A DNA stretch of 46,923 nucleotides, from the NCBI GenBank assembly GCA_050305135.1, contig JBNLET010000219.1:1-46923 (forward strand), read 5' to 3'. This document shows, in pieces, positions 44,791 to 46,923 of this stretch. This stretch comes from Cognatazoarcus sp050305135 (lineage in GTDB: Bacteria > Pseudomonadota > Gammaproteobacteria > Burkholderiales > Rhodocyclaceae). Positions within the stretch are counted from its first letter, which is position 1; the number at the start of each line of letters is the position of its first letter. The notes under the pieces were generated by a model, which was not told where the DNA came from, ran no database searches, and saw only the letters and a program-made list of their open reading frames with translations. The position numbers and the translations under genes are program-made.

Positions 44791-46905
44791 ATGAAAAAAC
44801 GATTGGCGCGACACTACGGAACCTTGCTGGCAATACTATTTACCGCCTTTGTCTTTACGGACAGCGCGGCGGCGAAAGACAAGACCCTCGTTTCAAAGCC
44901 CGGCGAATATAGCGGCTACTCCGAAAAGAAATACGACGGCACGCAGCGCTTCTCGCAATACGTGGAAATGAGGGACGGCGTCAAGCTCGCGGTGGACATC
45001 TATCGGCCCACGATTAACGGCAAGCTCACGGTTGAACGCCTGCCGGTGATCTGGACCCATACCCGCTACCAACGCGCAACACTCGACAGCAGCGGCAACG
45101 TCGGATTCGGATACTATTCCGACGACGGCGGCAAATTGCTGGATGTTCTGCCGGCCTACAGGGCAATCGCACCTACTTGACATAGCCTCGCCAGCTCGCA
45201 AGTCATTGATCTGTCAGGGCTGTTGTTTTCGCGAAAGCAGAGATCGACTGCCCTCTGCCGTCCTGTGCCCCGCGAGCAGAGGAGTATCCAATCAGGGCAA
45301 GAAGATGCAAGGCGTTGATTTTAAGGCCATCGATCCCTTGCGTGCATGACATTAAGGTGCGATAGCCCTGTGCCGGCCTACGGCTACGTCGTTGCCAGCG
45401 TCGACGTCCGCGGCGGCGGTGCGTCCTACGGCTCCAGACTGGAACCCTTCGATCAGCCGGAAACCATGGATGCCGGCGAAGTGACCGAATGGCTGGCGTC
45501 CCAGCCGTGGAGCGACGGCAACGTGGGGATGTTCGGCAGGTCCTATCTCGGCATTACCCAGTACATGGCCGCGAGCGTGAACCCGCCCAGCCTGAAGGCC
45601 ATCTTCCCGGAAATGGCGTGGTTCGACGCCTACGATCTGATTCGCCCGGGAGGCGTCTATGCAAAGCGCTATCTCAAGTTCTGGGGCGACGGCGTGGCAT
45701 TCCTGGACCTGGTGCTGGATACGGCACGGGTGGACGAGGACGTCGACGGTTCGATGTACGCGCAGGCCCGGGCGCAGCACCTCGACAATACCCATCCCGA
45801 CGACACCTTTTCCGTCATGCCTTATCGCAACAGCTGGGATCAGGCGAGCCAGAGCGAATACTATCTGCGCTGCAGCGCCAACACCTATATCGACGAAATC
45901 GAGCAATCAGGGGTGCCGATGTATCACATGGCAGGCTGGCTCGACGTCTTCGTCAGGGACCAGTTGCTGTGGTATGCGAACGCCAGCAATCCGCAGAAAC
46001 TGATCATCGGCCCGTGGCATCACGCGACGACCGACGGGTTCGACGCCAATGCCGAGCGTCTGCGCTGGTACGACTACCATCTCAAGGGCATCGACAACGG
46101 CGTGATGGACGAGCCGGGAATCTACTACTACACGATGGGCGCGCCGGAGGGTACCGAGTGGAGATTCACGTCGAAGTGGCCGTTGCCGACCGTGAAACAA
46201 ACCAACTACTACTTCGGCGGCGGTCGTACCGGCACCGTGGATTCGACGAATGACGGCTATCTCGAGCAGAAGCCTTCCAAATCGTTCGACGGCGGCGTCG
46301 ATCACCATGTCGTCGACTATACGACCACCACCGGTACCGCCAATCGATGGTCGGCCGCCTACGACTGCTGGTGCGGCGGTTATTCCGACATGACCGAAAA
46401 CGACCGCAAGGGGCTCACCTACACGACGCAGGCATTGGCCAGGGATACCGAACTGACGGGCCATCCGATCGTGCATCTTTGGGTTTCCTCCACCGCGGCC
46501 GACGGAGATTTCTTTGCCTATCTCGAAGAAGTCGACAGCGACGGCGTGTCGCACTACATCACCGAGGGAACGCTGCGGGCATCCCATCGCGCCTTGTCCG
46601 AGGCACCGTTCAAGAACTATCTCGGACTTCCCTATCACCGCAGCTACGAAGAGGACATCGTCGATCTTCCGGTGAACGAGCCGGTCGAGCTGGTATTCGA
46701 CCTGCATCCGACGTCGAACGTCTTCGATGCGGGGAATCGGATCAGGGTGACGATCACCAACGCCGATTCGGACAACTTCAGGACGCCGGAGCTGCTTCCC
46801 CCGCCGACCGTTTCGATCTACCGGGACGGGCAGCATGCGTCCTACGTCTCGCTGCCGGTCAATCACAAGACGGTGCAGGAAATGCAGGCGCGGTCGGGCA
46901 GGTAG
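44791..46905 (+). pseudogene. exported CocE/NonD-family hydrolase, split by an insertion
   Basis: Without the insertion and one target copy the gene encodes about 630 residues, the usual length of CocE/NonD (X-Pro dipeptidyl-peptidase S15-like) hydrolases. It has a signal peptide (LLAILFTAFVFTDSAAAK), the nucleophile Ser in GRSYLG (about residue 177 of the repaired chain), MAGWLDVF and IIGPWHH near the rest of the triad, and a jelly-roll C-terminal domain. ATG 44791 has GGAGGAG upstream. The insertion at 45159-45370 brings TGA at 45178, so translation ends after 129 codons. A downstream frame from ATG 45346 could express the catalytic part without the signal. Base composition is lower in GC than the rest of the window, suggesting transfer. 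Confidence 0.9.
45159..45370. mobile_element. 212-bp MITE-like element with 10-bp target duplication
   Basis: The ends are CAGGGCAATCGCACCT on the left and, read inward from the right, CAGGGCTATCGCACCT: 15 of 16 identical. The element is flanked by direct repeats TGCCGGCCTA at 45149-45158 and 45371-45380. Removing the element and one repeat restores the hydrolase frame exactly (LDVLPAYGYVVASVD). No transposase is encoded; a short frame ending KAIDPLRA near 45349 may be the tail of a deleted transposase. CAGGG ends and a long duplication recall the ISAs1 family, but that is inference. Confidence 0.88.
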
Positions 46906-46923
46906 CATTGCCGGTCGTGGGGG

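Overview
The window is 46.9 kb of GC-rich chromosomal DNA. The gene content (ubiX, mutY, an aapJQMP-type transporter, mscL, many two-component proteins, molybdoenzymes) suggests a betaproteobacterium, possibly of the Rhodocyclales/Azoarcus-Thauera type. That placement is inference from protein flavour only; no rRNA or tRNA gene was seen.

Region 1 (1-7.6 kb, minus strand) is one operon for a membrane-anchored respiratory molybdoenzyme: four-cluster Fe-S subunit, NrfD/PsrC-like quinone subunit, Tat-exported catalytic subunit and TorD-like chaperone. Four unusual accessory genes follow: a DUF309-like protein, a degenerate HisA-like TIM barrel, an exported rhodanese-like protein without a catalytic Cys, and a ferredoxin that runs off the window. 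A sigma-54-type promoter and upstream GTTACC/GGTAAC dyads precede the operon. In the catalytic subunit the third Cys of the N-terminal Fe-S motif is replaced by Asp.

Region 2 (7.6-20.1 kb) is metabolic and transport: an alpha/beta hydrolase coupled to a flavin reductase, mutY, a Lon-N-domain protein overlapping mutY tail to tail, a general L-amino-acid ABC transporter (aapJQMP order), ubiX, a Liv-type binding protein with two permeases but no ATPases, and a nitronate-monooxygenase-like enzyme.

Region 3 (20.1-31.5 kb) is signalling and envelope: an AsmA-like protein coupled to a CHASE2 histidine kinase, mscL, an OmpR-family regulator, a metallo-hydrolase, a divergent FixJ-like regulator and PAS kinase pair, an orphan protein that looks like TssB fused to TssC, and a FIST-domain sensor.

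Region 4 (31.6-37 kb) is a periplasmic molybdenum hydroxylase locus: MocA-like and XdhC-like maturation factors, large subunit, 2Fe-2S subunit and a divergent AraC regulator. The large-subunit gene carries one in-frame TAG codon.

Region 5 (37-46.9 kb) holds a dCache-PAS-PAS-GGDEF-EAL protein, a small exported protein next to apparent gene remnants, a methyltransferase, a CBS-pair protein and an exported peroxiredoxin. After 866 bp without a convincing gene comes an exported CocE/NonD-type hydrolase gene, visibly lower in GC. A 212-bp MITE-like element with inverted ends and a 10-bp target duplication splits that gene.
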